Shown here piece by piece: positions 26,149 through 34,228 of a DNA stretch of 64,000 bases; position 1 is the first letter of the stretch; each line of letters opens with the position of its first letter. Location of the stretch: positions 234,255 through 298,254 of the forward strand of contig NZ_JACSQD010000001.1 in the NCBI RefSeq assembly GCF_014836775.1, given 5' to 3'. The position numbers and the translations under genes were made by a program. The notes beneath the pieces are model-generated. The model worked only from the letters and a program-made list of their open reading frames with translations. It was not told the origin of the DNA and ran no database searches. This DNA is from Arthrobacter gallicola. GTDB lineage: Bacteria > Actinomycetota > Actinomycetes > Actinomycetales > Micrococcaceae.

Positions 26149-28401
26149 TTAGGCGAAGCGTGTGGCAGTAGGCGTGGTGTTGCGTTGGATGAGTCCGAAG
26201 GTCGCGGTGACGGCTGCTAGGGCAAGCATGAGGCTGGCACCGAGAGCTAAGAAGTAGTCGTTGCCGGGCCAGGTGACTTTGTAGGAGTCGTCGATGCCGG
26301 TGACGATGAGCCACGCTACAAGGAAACCAAGCCCGATGGAGAGCGCTAGAACGGTCAGGAGCGGCACTGCGGCTTCAGCGAGGATGATCCTGCGAAGCGT
26401 TGAGGCTGGCATGCCCATGAGCCTCATGAGGCCGAGAACCTTCTTCCGGTCGAGGACGGCAGATGCTGTTCCGACGGCGAGGGAGACCCCTGCAATGACG
26501 ACGGCGATGATCATTCCCAGGTAAGCGAGGACTGCGAGTCCGTGGATGAGGCGGGTGGAGGACTGAAGTTCGAGGTCGGTCGGGGTGCTGGCCGGAGTGG
26601 CGGTAATGCCGGAGGTGTTGAGCGCTGTTCTGGCCCGGTCAATGGCTTCCGGTGTCCCGTCGGTTTCGATCATGATGGTGACCGGTACCAGCTGATCAAG
26701 CGTGGCGGAGGCTGGGACCAACGAGACCGGGGGCGTGGTCCAGCTGTGGAGGAAGGACATGTCGAGGGCGACGACATCCGTCTTGGGGATACTGGTGAAG
26801 CCGAGGCTCGGTGCGTCCTTGGCCCGAAGGTAGATCTCACGTTCGGCACCGGCCTCGGTGAAGGCTGCCGCTCCGTAGCCGATGGTCGCATTTCGGATAC
26901 CGGGGAGCCGCTCCAGCCGGTTCTCGGTGCGGGTGGTGTCAGCGGCGGTGTGTCCGGTGCTGATGGTCGCGTTGAGGCTTGCGGGGTGGGGTAAGCCAGG
27001 GATGGCGGTTCGCGTGGGTCGGGTTTCGATGACACTGGAGGCGCCGGCGAAAACGGAGACGACGAACACGGCGATGACCAGTCCTGACACCGAGCGGAAG
27101 GTCGCCGCCGGTGTCCTTTGGATGCGGTTGAGCGCGATGACTGCGGCCGCGGTGCGTGCCCGTTGCCCACCTAACCTGCTGACAAGCAGCGTCAGCCACG
27201 GACCGGCGGTGACGATGCCGATGAGGATCAACACGAAGCCGCCCAGGAGCAGCGGTGTCTGCAGCTGTGCTGAGAGGCCGTTGGCTATACGGCTGAGGAA
27301 AGCGGTGAGGATCATGGCAGCGAGCCCTGCCAGTAGCGGAAGGAGCCTTCTAGCACGTGGAGGGACTTCGGGTGCCGATTGGGTGACGCCCAACGGTCCG
27401 ATGCCGGCCCGGCGGGTCCTGTGCGCGGCGATAAAAGCGGACGCGACGACGACGACCGCGACGACGCTGAAGCCCGCAACCCACCCGGTGGTCAGGTCCG
27501 AGACGAACATTCGAGTGCCATTGACCTGCAGCTGCGCGGCGACGGGCCTAAGGAGTACAGCCAAGACCACACCTATGAGAGCGCCGGTGAGACTTGGGAT
27601 GGCGGTTTCGGCGGCAGCTATCCGTGCAACCACACGGGGGGATGCCCCGATGAGGCGTAGGCTGGCGAAGCGTTCCCGCCGCTGGGCGGCACCGAGGCCG
27701 GTGACAATGCTGATCAGCAGCAGCACCGGGAAGAACACGGCGATCGCGCCGAGAGCCAGCACGGTGGTGTAGGAGGATGCGTTGCCGCCGTAGGGGTCGG
27801 TGGTGAAACCGGTTACCAACGAGGCGATTCCGCTTTCGCGCAAAACTGTCTCGGTTGCCCCGGTCACGATGATCAGGGAGTCAGGTCCTGGCAAGGCCGA
27901 GTCATCGATGGTTCCGGCGAAGGTTCCGTACCGGTCGCCGAGCTCATCACGGGGTGTTGCCTCAATCAGCCGCTGCAGGGCGGGAGAGGCGTAGTACTCG
28001 CCCGGTTTCGGGGGCGACCCGATCCCTGGGATGGTAACCGTTGTTGAGTCGAGGGCTGCGAAGTCCCGGCGGTTAATAAGTCTGTCACGGAAGACTTCCA
28101 CGGGGTTGGATCGCATGAGCGCCACGTCGGTGGTCAACGGAATCGGTACTGGGACTTCCGCTGGCGTTGCCGCGTCGGCAGGTGGGGACGACGATGCAGT
28201 GTCGGTTGAGAACGCGACGGAAGGCGCACCCGTTTCGCGTAACCAGGCCCCCCGGTCATCGCGGGCGTTGAGCCCGTTCGCTCCACCCCAAAGCAGCAGG
28301 AGCAGACATACCCCAACTGCTACGCCACCCGCTATCCCAGCCAGGCGACCGTAGGCTGACCTGCTTCCGGCGATCGCGAGTTTGAGTATGACGGTGTTCA
28401 T
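26149..28401 (-). CDS. ABC transporter permease (FtsX-like, two-domain)
   Basis: The 750-residue membrane protein has one N-terminal helix (residues 15-38), a large external loop, then three helices, a central helix pair near residues 355-410, a second external region, and a final three-helix set near residues 630-740. This is the duplicated FtsX/MacB-type permease layout. The start ATG overlaps the ATPase stop by four bases. Likely exports a peptide, lipid or drug; the substrate is unknown. Regulation by the adjacent PadR protein is expected. Confidence 0.87.
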   Translation of the reverse strand: MNTVILKLAIAGSRSAYGRLAGIAGGVAVGVCLLLLLWGGANGLNARDDRGAWLRETGAPSVAFSTDTASSSPPADAATPAEVPVPIPLTTDVALMRSNPVEVFRDRLINRRDFAALDSTTVTIPGIGSPPKPGEYYASPALQRLIEATPRDELGDRYGTFAGTIDDSALPGPDSLIIVTGATETVLRESGIASLVTGFTTDPYGGNASSYTTVLALGAIAVFFPVLLLISIVTGLGAAQRRERFASLRLIGASPRVVARIAAAETAIPSLTGALIGVVLAVLLRPVAAQLQVNGTRMFVSDLTTGWVAGFSVVAVVVVASAFIAAHRTRRAGIGPLGVTQSAPEVPPRARRLLPLLAGLAAMILTAFLSRIANGLSAQLQTPLLLGGFVLILIGIVTAGPWLTLLVSRLGGQRARTAAAVIALNRIQRTPAATFRSVSGLVIAVFVVSVFAGASSVIETRPTRTAIPGLPHPASLNATISTGHTAADTTRTENRLERLPGIRNATIGYGAAAFTEAGAEREIYLRAKDAPSLGFTSIPKTDVVALDMSFLHSWTTPPVSLVPASATLDQLVPVTIMIETDGTPEAIDRARTALNTSGITATPASTPTDLELQSSTRLIHGLAVLAYLGMIIAVVIAGVSLAVGTASAVLDRKKVLGLMRLMGMPASTLRRIILAEAAVPLLTVLALSIGLGFLVAWLIVTGIDDSYKVTWPGNDYFLALGASLMLALAAVTATFGLIQRNTTPTATRFA

Positions 28402-29105
28402 ACTGGCAACCGATAGCCGGCGCTGATAGCTCCATCGCGGACGATGACTTCCCGGTCTGCGTACGCTGCGGATCGGGGGTCGTGGGTGATCATGACGACG
28501 GTGGTTCCCGCTTCGCGGACGAGCTCCAGCATCAACGTCAGGACGTTCTCCGAGGCAAGGGAGTCCAGTGAGCCGGTCGGCTCGTCAGCGAACAAGACCG
28601 ACGGTGCGGTGACCAGGGCGCGTGCGACGGCCACCCGTTGGGCCTGGCCGCCCGAGAGCTCACCGGGCAGCCTTTCCGACATGGATGCCAGGTCGAGACG
28701 TTCGAGCAGTTCGGCCGACCGTCGCAGCGCCTCGGACCGTTTGGTGCCCGCGAGTAGGAGAGGGATGCTCACATTGTCCAGGGCGGTGAGCTCCGGCAGC
28801 AGCTGGCCGAACTGGAACACGAAACCGAAGTCGGTCAACCGCAACCGGGACCGATCCTGTTCGCTCAGCCCGGAAATATTCCGCATGGGCTGGTTGGTCG
28901 GCGAGTAGGTGACTGTGCCGCTACCCGGCGTCAGAACACCGGCGAGGCAATGCAGCAGGGTAGATTTACCGGATCCCGAGGGACCCATGACCGCGAGGAC
29001 CTCACCGGCCTGGACGTCGAGATCAATTCCTCGGAGTGCATCGGTCGGACCGAACGAGTGCCGGAGGTCCCGGGCACTAAGGATCGAGTCGTTGGTGGTG
29101 TTCAT
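28398..29105 (-). CDS. ABC transporter ATP-binding protein (MacB/LolD-like)
   Basis: The 235-residue ATPase carries Walker A GPSGSGKST near residue 45, signature LSGGQAQRVAVA, Walker B VLFADEPTG and the switch His in MITHDPRSAAYADR. It powers the downstream permease. Start ATG 29105 overlaps the padR stop (ATGA), so all three genes are one operon. The MacB/LolD subfamily fits an FtsX-like partner. A longer open frame upstream lies inside padR. Confidence 0.92.
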   Translation of the reverse strand: MNTTNDSILSARDLRHSFGPTDALRGIDLDVQAGEVLAVMGPSGSGKSTLLHCLAGVLTPGSGTVTYSPTNQPMRNISGLSEQDRSRLRLTDFGFVFQFGQLLPELTALDNVSIPLLLAGTKRSEALRRSAELLERLDLASMSERLPGELSGGQAQRVAVARALVTAPSVLFADEPTGSLDSLASENVLTLMLELVREAGTTVVMITHDPRSAAYADREVIVRDGAISAGYRLPV

Positions 29106-29629
29106 GCGAGCTGCAACTCCTTCTTCAGCTGGGTTAGCCGGGCAGTTGTGAGGTCGATCCACCGCAGGTCCGCTTCAATGTGGAACAGGCCATGGTCACA
29201 CATCAGGACCTGCAACAGTCGGGCGTCTTTCTTAGCCCGGGTCAGTTCACGCATTCGTGCCATGTGCTCTGCACGCTGCAGGTCCAGCAGTCGGTCAGCG
29301 TCATCCTCGAGCAGCAGCGCGATGACGGTCTTGGCGAACAAATCACTCCGCAGTGTCTCGGACGGTGTGTCCGGGGTGAACAACCAGGAGCGGACCTTGT
29401 CCTGCCCGGTGGGGGTGATCTCATACTTTTTACGATCCGGGCCACCGCCTGTCTCTTCTCCGACTGCAAGGATCAGCTCATCTCGCACCATGCGGGCCAG
29501 AGTCGCGTACACCTGACCGAAGGCCAGGGTCTTCTCGACTCCGAAGTACCGGTCATAGGAATGCTTCAGGTCGTAGCCATAGCTGGGCTCGCGGCTGAGA
29601 AGGCCCAACAAGGTCAGTGCGTTGTTCAT
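29102..29629 (-). CDS. PadR-family transcriptional regulator
   Basis: The 175-residue protein has a PadR winged helix at residues 1-80: ALTLLGLLSREPSYGYDLKHS, then GQVYATLARMVRDELI, then DRKKYEITPTGQDKVRSWL. The C-terminal half is a helical dimerisation region. It is the first gene of the ABC operon and would normally repress its own promoter, expected at 29630-29720. Just upstream of the ATG, TATCTATACACTCGG overlaps a TATA-like stretch that could be its operator. Confidence 0.92.
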   Translation of the reverse strand: MNNALTLLGLLSREPSYGYDLKHSYDRYFGVEKTLAFGQVYATLARMVRDELILAVGEETGGGPDRKKYEITPTGQDKVRSWLFTPDTPSETLRSDLFAKTVIALLLEDDADRLLDLQRAEHMARMRELTRAKKDARLLQVLMCDHGLFHIEADLRWIDLTTARLTQLKKELQLA

Positions 29630-29873
29630 GGGGGTATCTATACACTCGGTTTATAGTGAAAGCGAGCAAACTCGCTTCCGTGTCTCCTGATACGGGGACC
29701 ATCTTCCAGGCTCGCTCGGACCCGGTTTATGCCAGGACGTCACAGGATTATGAGTAGGAGCTTTTTAGATCTGGAACCACGTCCCGCATCACAACAGCTA
29801 TATGCTCGCAGCTACCCACATGAACCGCCCCTTTCCGCAACGCGTTAGATGTCTGCATGATCAGAGGAGCGCA

Positions 29874-30101
29874 ATGAAACGTCTATTGGTAAATCTGGCG
29901 TTCATCCCATTTGTAGGTATAGCTGTCTGGCTCTGGTCCCGTGACCTTGGGATCGTTGGTGCTGCGGTTATGGTCACCATCCTCCTTGTAATTTCGGATC
30001 GCGCTTACCAGTGGGGCAGTAGTCGGGCACGCGAGAACGAGAAAAACTTAGAGGAGCTAATAGCAAGAAAAAAGGCCCCTCGTGGAGAAACTGGCGAGTA
30101 A
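29874..30101 (+). CDS. Small membrane protein
   Basis: A 75-residue protein with two hydrophobic segments (LAFIPFVGIAVWLW and VGAAVMVTILLVIS) followed by a charged tail (ENEKNLEELIARKK). The start ATG 29874 has AGAGGAG six bases upstream. No family recognised. Several similar small membrane genes occupy the next 2 kb. Confidence 0.55.
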   Translation: MKRLLVNLAFIPFVGIAVWLWSRDLGIVGAAVMVTILLVISDRAYQWGSSRARENEKNLEELIARKKAPRGETGE

Positions 30102-30282
30102 AAACACCGCGACACCCGCCTGCGGGGTTATCTGCGCGCCGTTTTTTCGTTTGGTGACCCTCCGTGGGACGCTCATCGTGGCGGCCGCCGCTGCTGACTG
30201 AGCTTCACGGTCAGGGACCGTGCGATGGGCTTCTGTTCTCTTTCGCATCAACGTGCTGCCGGGATCCCTAGGCGCAGTCCGT

Positions 30283-30474
30283 CTAGACCGTGCCCTGGTT
30301 CCTCAAACTCCAGACGCCCCAATATAGAAGCCACGGCATGACGAATAGCGGCAGCCATGAGCCGACTCTGTCTGTGTTGGCGAAAACGTTGAAAACGGCG
30401 AGTAGCAACATCACAGTGCTGACGACAACCGCGAGGCGAGCAAACGGCGCCGGCCAAGGGCGCAATAATCTCAT
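30283..30474 (-). CDS. Small membrane protein
   Basis: A 63-residue open frame with two hydrophobic segments (LAVVVSTVMLLLAVFNVFA and WLPLFVMPWLLYWGVW). The ribosome site is weak. The hydrophobic pattern supports coding, but there is no family match. Confidence 0.4.
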   Translation of the reverse strand: MRLLRPWPAPFARLAVVVSTVMLLLAVFNVFANTDRVGSWLPLFVMPWLLYWGVWSLRNQGTV

Positions 30475-30640
30475 GAGCGTCAGGCTAGTGCCCTAAGGGG
30501 CGAGCATTCCCCGTCAGCCGACCGATTTCAATGCGCCGCCAGGCCGAGGGACCATACGCGGTCTGTTTCCTTTGAGAATCCCTCGGCGCGACACGCTGTC
30601 AGGAGTAGTAATGACGCGGACAACGTACGATGCATAAGCG

Positions 30641-30832
30641 ATGGACACCTACGGCACGATCCTCTTCTTTGTCTGCATCTTGGGCGGACTTGCGCTCATC
30701 GTGGCCGGAGCACTTTGGGCAGCGCGCCACCCGCGAACCAAAGGAAAACCGTTGGGCCGTGAAAGAAAGGCTTGGATAGCGCTGCTCGGGCTAGGTGCAG
30801 TTCTCATTGTGGGTGCCGTCCTGAGCTTGTAG
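30641..30832 (+). CDS. Small membrane protein
   Basis: A 63-residue frame with two membrane segments (ILFFVCILGGLALIVAGALW and WIALLGLGAVLIVGAVL) joined by a basic loop (RHPRTKGKPLGRERK), consistent with a helical hairpin with the loop inside. No known family. Confidence 0.5.
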   Translation: MDTYGTILFFVCILGGLALIVAGALWAARHPRTKGKPLGRERKAWIALLGLGAVLIVGAVLSL

Positions 30833-30885
30833 GGTCCCGAATCCGACCTCAGCGCCGAGGTCCCATTGAAGTTTCCGCAAGGGGA

Positions 30886-31119
30886 CTACTCACTTTCCTG
30901 TGGAGTCCTGGCATATAGCGGGTCTGACCGAGGCTGGAAGATGATCCCCGTTATCAGCAGAGAAGTGGCGATCAAGCCAATCGGCAGATCCGCGTTGTAA
31001 CCCAAGAGACTAACTACAAGGGGCGTTAGCACCGCTAGCGCGGACAGAGAGAAGAGCGCTCTTGCAACACATTTCATTCTGCGCTGTCGAATGACGGCGG
31101 CTGGGGGATATTCTTCCAT
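30886..31119 (-). CDS. Small membrane protein
   Basis: A 77-residue protein from ATG 31119, chosen because GAGGAG lies eight bases upstream. Two hydrophobic segments (LFSLSALAVLTPLVVSLLG and IGLIATSLLITGIIF) follow a short basic N-terminus. No known family. Confidence 0.5.
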   Translation of the reverse strand: MEEYPPAAVIRQRRMKCVARALFSLSALAVLTPLVVSLLGYNADLPIGLIATSLLITGIIFQPRSDPLYARTPQESE

Positions 31120-31421
31120 TGACGCATCTCCTCTGCTGTCACAGGCTCGTCGACCGATCATTGCAGAATGGTGCTGAAGCTGTACTGCTTGGCAGTTCCC
31201 AGGGATCCTCCCGGCATGTTTCCACGCCTAGGTGCCGCAGTAAGGGATCCTTCACTGCGACGCTCGGCATGGGGCAGCACACCGAGGCGCCTTCCGTTCA
31301 GTGATCCGCAAGCGGAATGCTGAACGGGAGAGTGAGTCACCCTAACCCGAGGCAGTCTGCAATTAGGCGCGGGCCATGAGGGTGGACTGCGTTGAAAAAT
31401 CCGCTCGCGTACTGTTGACGG
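31120..31421. other. Intergenic region
   Basis: About 300 bases with no supported gene. It contains two GGGATCCT repeats (near 31200 and 31244) and some dyad symmetry, but no clear promoter or terminator. Confidence 0.3.
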
Positions 31422-31652
31422 ATGCGAGCCAAACACGGAATGTTCAGCTGGAAAATGACACGCTTCCTCTTCTCCACCGGCAGTTTCGTTGCTATGGCTG
31501 GAATTCTCCGAATCGCGACGGCGGCCTCGTGGGGGTACATCTGGTTTGTACTGCTCGGACTTGCTCTCGTAGCACTGTCCACCCGTGGTCCATGGGATAG
31601 CGAAGCAAGCGGTCGCAATCGATCAGTTTTGGGTTTCCGAGTTCGTCCGTAG
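31422..31652 (+). CDS. Possible small membrane protein
   Basis: A 76-residue frame with two hydrophobic segments (FLFSTGSFVAMAGILRIA and WGYIWFVLLGLALVALS) and a basic tail. No ribosome site is convincing and no family is recognised. It is retained because the hydrophobic pattern matches its neighbours. Confidence 0.35.
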   Translation: MRAKHGMFSWKMTRFLFSTGSFVAMAGILRIATAASWGYIWFVLLGLALVALSTRGPWDSEASGRNRSVLGFRVRP

Positions 31653-31717
31653 CAGGTCCGTAGCGACATGCAAACTACAAACCACGGGGTTAACATCAAT
31701 AGCCCACAGGGGATCGT

Positions 31718-32173
31718 TTATCGGGACGCCTCGAACAGAATAAGCTCAGACCGGCCGTCGTCCGCGGTTACTCCTCGGATCTCCCGGAGTCGGGCGACGG
31801 GCCGGAACGCGTGCGTCTCGTGCATCCGGATGGACGCCGTGTTGTGTTCGTTCGTGAAGTAGTAAGCGGCTGAGGCCCATGCCCAGATCAATTCCAATCT
31901 CACCCGGGTGAGTTCAGAACCGATTCCTCGCCGACGGAACTCCGGAGCGACTTCCACTCCACCGAGATAGTGGCCTGCTGGCGCGTTGTCCTCTGGACCC
32001 AGGTAGTGATGGGTCTTGGCCACCCCGACAACTGCGCCCTGCATGACAGCCACCAACACGACTCGTTGGTCTCTGGGGACGATCATTGCGCTGGTCCAGC
32101 GTGGTCGACCGCCGGCATCACAAACCGCAGCCACATGTTCCAGGTCATCCAGGGTGGCTTCACGAATTTGCAT
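31718..32173 (-). CDS. GNAT-family N-acetyltransferase
   Basis: The 151-residue protein shows the GNAT fold: MQIREATLDDLEHVAAVCD at the start, YLGGVEVAPEFRRRGIGSELTRVRLE (motif A with the R-R-x-G-I-G acetyl-CoA loop), then FTNEHNTASIRMHETHAFRPV (motif B, with the Asn that contacts the substrate). The substrate is unknown. Its start lies 41 bases from the inverted-repeat element at 32214. Confidence 0.85.
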   Translation of the reverse strand: MQIREATLDDLEHVAAVCDAGGRPRWTSAMIVPRDQRVVLVAVMQGAVVGVAKTHHYLGPEDNAPAGHYLGGVEVAPEFRRRGIGSELTRVRLELIWAWASAAYYFTNEHNTASIRMHETHAFRPVARLREIRGVTADDGRSELILFEASR

Positions 32174-32213
32174 GGACTAAAGCGTACTCGGCGAGCCGAA
32201 GCGCCCCATGACT

Positions 32214-32305
32214 CATGCCCGTAAGCCGATCCCCAAACGGGACGGCTTTTCGCCTGGATCGCCCCTGCAGAGCGTCGCGGTCAAGGACCGGCTTACGGGT
32301 GCATG
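32214..32305. repeat. Hairpin repeat element with inverted GTAAGCCGRTCC arms
   Basis: The left arm CATGCCCGTAAGCCGATCC (32214-32232) and right arm GGACCGGCTTACGGGTGCATG written in the opposite sense (32285-32305) form an imperfect inverted repeat around 52 bases. Single arms of the same sequence occur near 24791 and 32953. It may be a short palindromic mobile or regulatory element. It also covers the first ATG of the following frame. Confidence 0.6.
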
Positions 32306-32359
32306 TCGAATGCGCTTTCATGCACCGATCACAACAGAGGCGAGGCCAGCATCGAGGAA

Positions 32360-32942
32360 ATGGTTGCAGCTGGTGAGAAGCGAGTAACTTTGATAATCGG
32401 GCCGCAGATCTCGCTAGAGGGCGGGGTCCTGCCAAATGAGGTACGGAGGGAGCACCGCATTGTCCTCTCAGGAATGACAGATAGACCAGTCTTTGTAGAA
32501 CGTCCACCTGATTGGCTTCGATGGGGTGGCGGTGTCTTTCTGCTTTTGATAGCCGTACTTCTCGCGGTGACAGGCGGACTCGAGTCATCTTGGGAGCTCT
32601 ACCTCGGAGCGGTCTTTTTCCTGGGTGTTGGTTTGTGGTGGTGCTTCCTGGCCCGGATCGCAGCGGTAGTTGATGAGGAGCAGGTCAAGCTCTCTGGACC
32701 ACTTTGGAAGCACACAGTGCGACGAGGTGACTTGCACGATGTTTCTGTTTGATACGGACAGCGGGATGAATACTGGCTTGGTGAACTGGCCTGTAACCTC
32801 ACACAAACGGGGTTCCCTCGTGCGGATGAACATGGGCGGCTCTGCGGTCGTTACCTTCTCGGAGAATAGTGGCCGCAGCTATCAGTTCGTCCTTGCGGAA
32901 CGGCGCTCCGCAGAACGAATGGCACGAGCCATCACCGACTGA
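32360..32942 (+). pseudogene. Frameshifted PH-like membrane protein gene
   Basis: Two open frames join end to end. The first (to 32752) has two membrane segments (WGGGVFLLLIAVLLAVTGG and LYLGAVFFLGVGLWWCFLA), then VDEEQVKLSGPLWKHTVRRG and DLHDVSV before a stop. The second, in another frame from about 32745, continues with DTDSGMNTGLVNWP, then SLVRMNMGGSAVVTF and RSYQFVLAERRSAERMARAI. Removing one T from the GTTTGAT at about 32748-32754 restores one reading frame that looks like a single membrane protein with a PH-like C-terminal domain. Either a recent frameshift or a sequencing error explains it. The start is uncertain (ATG 32303 or 32360). Confidence 0.55.
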
Positions 32943-32952
32943 AATTTTGTGC

Positions 32953-32981
32953 GGTAGCCGATCCCTGAGCGGGACATGCCT
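32953..32981 (+). repeat. Single copy of the GTAGCCGATCCCTGAGCGG repeat
   Basis: Begins GTAGCCGATCCCTGAGCGGG. It matches the arms of the element at 32214 and the copy near 24791. Confidence 0.5.
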
Positions 32982-33007
32982 CTTCGGCCAACTGGAACTT
33001 GACACGA

Positions 33008-33409
33008 CTAATACTTGGACAGCAAGAAGTCAGACCGCAGGTAGATCCTAAGACTCCCACCACCTTCAACACGGCCGGTGCATGTCTTGCGCAACGTCCA
33101 CAAGTTCATCGGCTCACAACGTTCCGATGCCAGCCCCAGATCGGCGACTAAAGACCCTGCAGTCTGCGGGAATTCGATTTCAACGTCCATTTCCCACCAG
33201 CAACCTCCGGAGCCACAAAATTGTGAAATTTCTCCTGCCCTGCTGGGGGCGGGAATATTTCCGAACTCCGAGACGGGAGGAACGGCACCCTCATTTACAG
33301 CGCTGAAGGCAACAGATCCCACCCAGGCAGCGAGAAGGAGACCGATAGCAAGCTTCGCGCCGCGCCTTCGTCGTTGACGAGTTCTAAACCGGGCCCCGTG
33401 ATCCGTCAT
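33008..33409 (-). CDS. Membrane-anchored or secreted hypothetical protein
   Basis: A 133-residue protein with a basic N-terminus (RTRQRRRRGAK), one hydrophobic segment at about residues 19-38 and an external domain with four cysteines (two in FCGSGGCW, one in SERCEP, one in RKTCTG) that could form two disulfides. No known family. It is separated from its neighbours by AT-richer DNA. Confidence 0.5.
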   Translation of the reverse strand: MTDHGARFRTRQRRRRGAKLAIGLLLAAWVGSVAFSAVNEGAVPPVSEFGNIPAPSRAGEISQFCGSGGCWWEMDVEIEFPQTAGSLVADLGLASERCEPMNLWTLRKTCTGRVEGGGSLRIYLRSDFLLSKY

Positions 33410-33503
33410 CAGCGAGTTCCTTGGTTCTGCAAGCTTGCAGAGTTATTCGAAAGGCCGTGATCTCTCCAGTGACAACCCAGCTCATCAAAAGCAGAATGAC
33501 CGC

Positions 33504-34016
33504 TCAACGGGATTCCTTCGTGAAATCGTCCTGCTGAGCAGCACGGCACAACTGCTCTTCTCGCATTTCGGGGTTCAAGTCATTCCATGCGTGTTCTTGG
33601 GCTGTGACCTCTGATTCCGGCAGCCCCATGACGCTCAGCTGCTCGGGTGAAACCATCACGCTGTTCCCCGGCCCGATCAGGTTGCTGCGGTCCAGGGCCG
33701 CGCCGGGACCGGAGGCATAATCAGCAGAACAATCGATGAACGGTTCGTAGACCGCCGTCGAAGGATCATCCTTCAGCTCAGAAGACCCCGTCGACGCTTT
33801 TGGAGCCATCGCAACTCTGGCAGTTTCAGCAGCGGATTCACCAGGCGCCGATAAGGGCATCGTTCCAATTCCGAGGACAACGCCACCCGAGATCGCTAAT
33901 ACGACGATCATTCCTACTGACGGTCTTCTGTTAATGGTGGCCCCCTGACCAGCTGCCACACCCCATCGATGCAACGACCCCAGCCTAACGGACGGTGCAG
34001 GACTCACTCCGAACAT
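33504..34016 (-). CDS. Membrane-anchored hypothetical protein next to the transposon
   Basis: From ATG 34016 this gives about 170 residues, with one hydrophobic segment (VGMIVVLAISGGVVLGIGTM) near residues 34-53 and an acidic external C-terminal part. A longer open frame reaches 34178 but would cross the transposon boundary at 34084/34085, so the extra residues would come from transposon DNA. The true start may have been moved or lost by the insertion. No family is recognised. Confidence 0.4.
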   Translation of the reverse strand: MFGVSPAPSVRLGSLHRWGVAAGQGATINRRPSVGMIVVLAISGGVVLGIGTMPLSAPGESAAETARVAMAPKASTGSSELKDDPSTAVYEPFIDCSADYASGPGAALDRSNLIGPGNSVMVSPEQLSVMGLPESEVTAQEHAWNDLNPEMREEQLCRAAQQDDFTKESR

Positions 34017-34079
34017 AAGCACTTGAGGGTTCCCACAAGCCGGTCCTTCATCGCATCGCCGAACACTTCCTATTGTTCT

Positions 34080-34084
34080 CAAGA
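34080..34084. repeat. Left target-site duplication (CAAGA)
   Basis: The five bases immediately before the left inverted repeat are CAAGA. The same five follow the right inverted repeat at 52551-52555. Confidence 0.9.
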
Positions 34085-34109
34085 TGTCATTTTCCATACC
34101 CGCCTGCAC
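34085..34109 (+). repeat. Left terminal inverted repeat (tni end)
   Basis: 25 bp beginning TGTCATTTTCC and ending CGCCTGCAC, close to Tn402-family termini. It pairs with 52526-52550. Confidence 0.9.
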
Positions 34110-34133
34110 GGCTGGCCGCCTGTTCTCGCAGTT

Positions 34134-34210
34134 GTGCAGACGAGTGTTGAGCACTGGTTTTTCCGCACTCCTCTGCACTAACGTCGTTGTTGCTTACTAC
34201 TCCTCTGCAC
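34134..34210. repeat. Sub-terminal transposase-site repeats, left end
   Basis: Three related 13-mers: GTGCAGACGAGTG at 34134-34146, CACTCCTCTGCAC (inverted) at 34166-34178, and TACTCCTCTGCAC (inverted) at 34198-34210. They share the GTGCAGA core with the right end. In Tn5053-type elements such repeats bind TniA. Confidence 0.65.
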
Positions 34211-34228
34211 ACCAAGGGAGGTAGCGGA

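Noticed and set aside
34017..34178. N-terminal extension of the hypothetical gene at 33504
   Set aside because: The extension would lie largely inside the transposon end, so its residues are a by-product of the insertion.
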